DNA of 64,000 nucleotides, taken from assembly GCA_963769605.1 (NCBI GenBank), contig CAVYML010000004.1, positions 62,001-126,000 on the forward strand. Direction: 5' to 3'. The position numbers and the translations under genes were made by a program. This document shows, one piece after another, positions 62,660-64,000 of the stretch. This DNA comes from Fen-1254 sp963769605 (lineage in GTDB: Bacteria; Bacteroidota; Ignavibacteria; UBA10030). Position 1 is the first letter of the stretch. The number at the start of each line of letters is the position of its first letter. A model generated the notes under the pieces. That model was given only the letters and a program-made list of their open reading frames with translations, was not told the origin of the DNA and did no database searches.

Positions 62660-62728
62660 GTTAGTCGATTTAGCGGGAGGTGGTGCGGATCCTCCGACAC
62701 CACCAAAACGCCGCCGGCTGCAGAAAAA
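62660..62728 (-). repeat. dispersed palindromic repeat related to 57661-57790
   Basis: On the minus strand GCAGCCGGCGG ... GGTGGTGTCGGA ... TCCGC ... GGCTACAATGCA follows the same order of blocks as the repeat at 57661-57714 (GTAGCCGAC, GGTGGTGTCGGA, TCCGC, GGCTACCATGCA). It lies directly before the deacetylase gene and supplies the extra N-terminal codons. Confidence 0.5.
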
Positions 62729-62777
62729 CAATTTCTGTGATAATCACTCAAAACTCTGTCATACCATGCGAAGAAAT

Positions 62778-63995
62778 TCATTTCACGACTGTATCGTTAC
62801 GTCCTCTCCAGCGAAGCGGTGCCAGCTGCCCGATAGCTGCCGCAATGAGAATATACGGAACATGCAGAAGCTCTGCAATGAAAAAATGGAAGACCGGGAT
62901 GCGCTGTTCCCAGAGCTTTGCGCCTATGCGCAGGGTCAGGAAATCGACCGCAATTTTTCCTGCATAACCGACCGCGAGAGGCAGCCAGAGCTGCGGTGAC
63001 CAAAACAGAAGCGCAGCACAGAACGCCGTACTCAGGAAAAAAAGATACAAACAAAAAAGTTCCAGAAGTATAGTCCAATCGGAATAATGTCCTTTCTTAG
63101 CTGCCCAGCGCAGGCGCTGGCGGAAAAAAGAAGCGGGATCATTGTTCGATTTTGTCGAGACGACGGCCGGATATTCCCATGCAAAATCAATGGAGCCGAT
63201 ATGCCGGCTCACCATGATGTTCATCAGCATTTCATCGTCGTTTGCCGCACTGCCGGAACCAAAACCGCCTGCAATAAAAAAAGCATCGCGCCTGTATGCA
63301 AGATTGGCGCCGTTGCAAATAATGGGTCGTTTCGATCCGATCAGTCCCGCTCCGACGCAAATGAGGCCGAGAAATTCGAGTTTTTCCATTTTAGAAAAAA
63401 ACGACGATCCGCCTGTTTCCAAAACCGGACCTGCAACCATAACCACGCCTTTTGTAAAATGACGCACCATAGTCAAAGTCCAGTTATTCGAGACCGTGCA
63501 ATCTGCATCGGTGGTAAGTATAATTTCGCCTTTTGCTTCTTCGATTCCGCGTGCAAGAGCCGCAGGTTTGCCGCTCCGGTCTGCATCCGCAGAAAGAATT
63601 TTAAGATTCCGAAAAGATTTGCTTAACTCTGAAAGTTTTTGAAATGTTCCGTCCGTCGAATGGTCGTCGATAACGATCACTTCAAAGCGATTCTTCTGAT
63701 AATTTTGCAGCAGCAGGGAATGAAGGCACCTGCCGATGTTCCGTTCTTCATTCCGCGCCGCTACGACGATGCTCGCAAAGGGAATTTTTTCTTCAAGAGG
63801 CTGCCGGATTAATTTTGCGAAGCCAAGCTGAACGCGGGCGAGGAAGAAAAGATAATACAGCGTAAAAAAACAAAGACAGATAAGAGCGATAGTTTCACAC
63901 ACAAAAATATCCGTTACGGTTGTTTGTTGAATAGTTGACGTGAAGCGCTGAAAAAAGCCGAAAAGTCCATCGACCGGATAAATGGAATGCCGCAA
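62778..63995 (-). CDS. family 2 glycosyltransferase (membrane), start uncertain at window edge
   Basis: The frame is open to the window edge; the start may be beyond it, at TTG 63995, or at GTG 63902 directly before the first transmembrane helix. The GT2 motifs are ASIVVAARNEERNIGRCLHSLLLQ, VIVIDDHSTDGT, IILTTDADCTVS and FRQRLRWAAKKGHYSD. The C-terminal helices (~290-390) are membrane-spanning. It resembles the GT2 at 60780-61871 in layout, so the two probably act in one glycan pathway with the deacetylase. It ends 47 bases before the longest deacetylase frame begins. Confidence 0.82.
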   Translation of the reverse strand: MRHSIYPVDGLFGFFQRFTSTIQQTTVTDIFVCETIALICLCFFTLYYLFFLARVQLGFAKLIRQPLEEKIPFASIVVAARNEERNIGRCLHSLLLQNYQKNRFEVIVIDDHSTDGTFQKLSELSKSFRNLKILSADADRSGKPAALARGIEEAKGEIILTTDADCTVSNNWTLTMVRHFTKGVVMVAGPVLETGGSSFFSKMEKLEFLGLICVGAGLIGSKRPIICNGANLAYRRDAFFIAGGFGSGSAANDDEMLMNIMVSRHIGSIDFAWEYPAVVSTKSNNDPASFFRQRLRWAAKKGHYSDWTILLELFCLYLFFLSTAFCAALLFWSPQLWLPLAVGYAGKIAVDFLTLRIGAKLWEQRIPVFHFFIAELLHVPYILIAAAIGQLAPLRWRGRNDTVVK

Positions 63996-64000
63996 AGCGC

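Overview
The window looks like a moderate-GC chromosome segment from the Bacteroidota / Chlorobiota / Ignavibacteria assemblage. The evidence is an ECF sigma - FecR (with a C-terminal domain of the type seen in Bacteroidota) - TonB receptor (STN domain) locus, a second large carboxypeptidase-regulatory-domain TonB receptor, a bacillithiol enzyme (BshC), LpxL and GT9 genes that imply an LPS-type outer membrane, and the gene order rimP-nusA-infB-rbfA-truB-ribF-rpsO-pnp. The exact phylum is an inference; no rRNA gene is present to settle it.

Layout. 0-8 kb: a co-directional run of six exported proteins (three LPP20-like proteins, a PEGA-repeat/formylglycine-generating-enzyme-like protein, a transglutaminase-like protein and a YfaP-like protein). 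I do not recognise it as a described system. 8-8.7 kb: a RAYT (Y1 transposase) gene bracketed by two copies of its REP-like hairpin. 8.7-13.2 kb: bacterioferritin, an internally duplicated protein of unknown function, a 4Fe-4S protein, a structured non-coding stretch with small unknown ORFs, and an HU protein. 13.3-20 kb: a GH57 enzyme, a GH13-like protein that appears to lack its nucleophile, YjbQ, and an LpxL/heptosyltransferase pair.

20-28.3 kb: a minus-strand sigma-FecR-TonB receptor operon split by two insertion sequences, one of them placed at the edge of a small inverted-repeat element. 28.4-38.7 kb: secreted carbohydrate-active proteins (a clan-A-type glycosidase, an unrecognised exported protein, an SGNH hydrolase, a DUF4159 protein), then an IS1634-type element bordered by perfect 104-bp direct repeats, then another TonB receptor.

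39-53.5 kb: housekeeping block: tRNA-Leu(GAG), acylphosphatase, ispF, PAP2 phosphatase, lnt, threonine aldolase, LOG-family protein, then the translation/RNA operon rimP-nusA-infB-rbfA-truB-ribF-rpsO-pnp. infB is read in two frames. 53.7-64 kb: aroA (+) facing a minus-strand run: bshC, purine nucleoside phosphorylase, tdk, cdd, a PHP-domain protein, two GT2 glycosyltransferases and a polysaccharide deacetylase. In this part and at 17.8 and 49.9 kb the spacers are filled with degenerate arrays of 7- or 8-bp units. Starts were moved from the longest open frame to internal codons wherever a Shine-Dalgarno sequence, signal peptide or neighbour overlap supported it.
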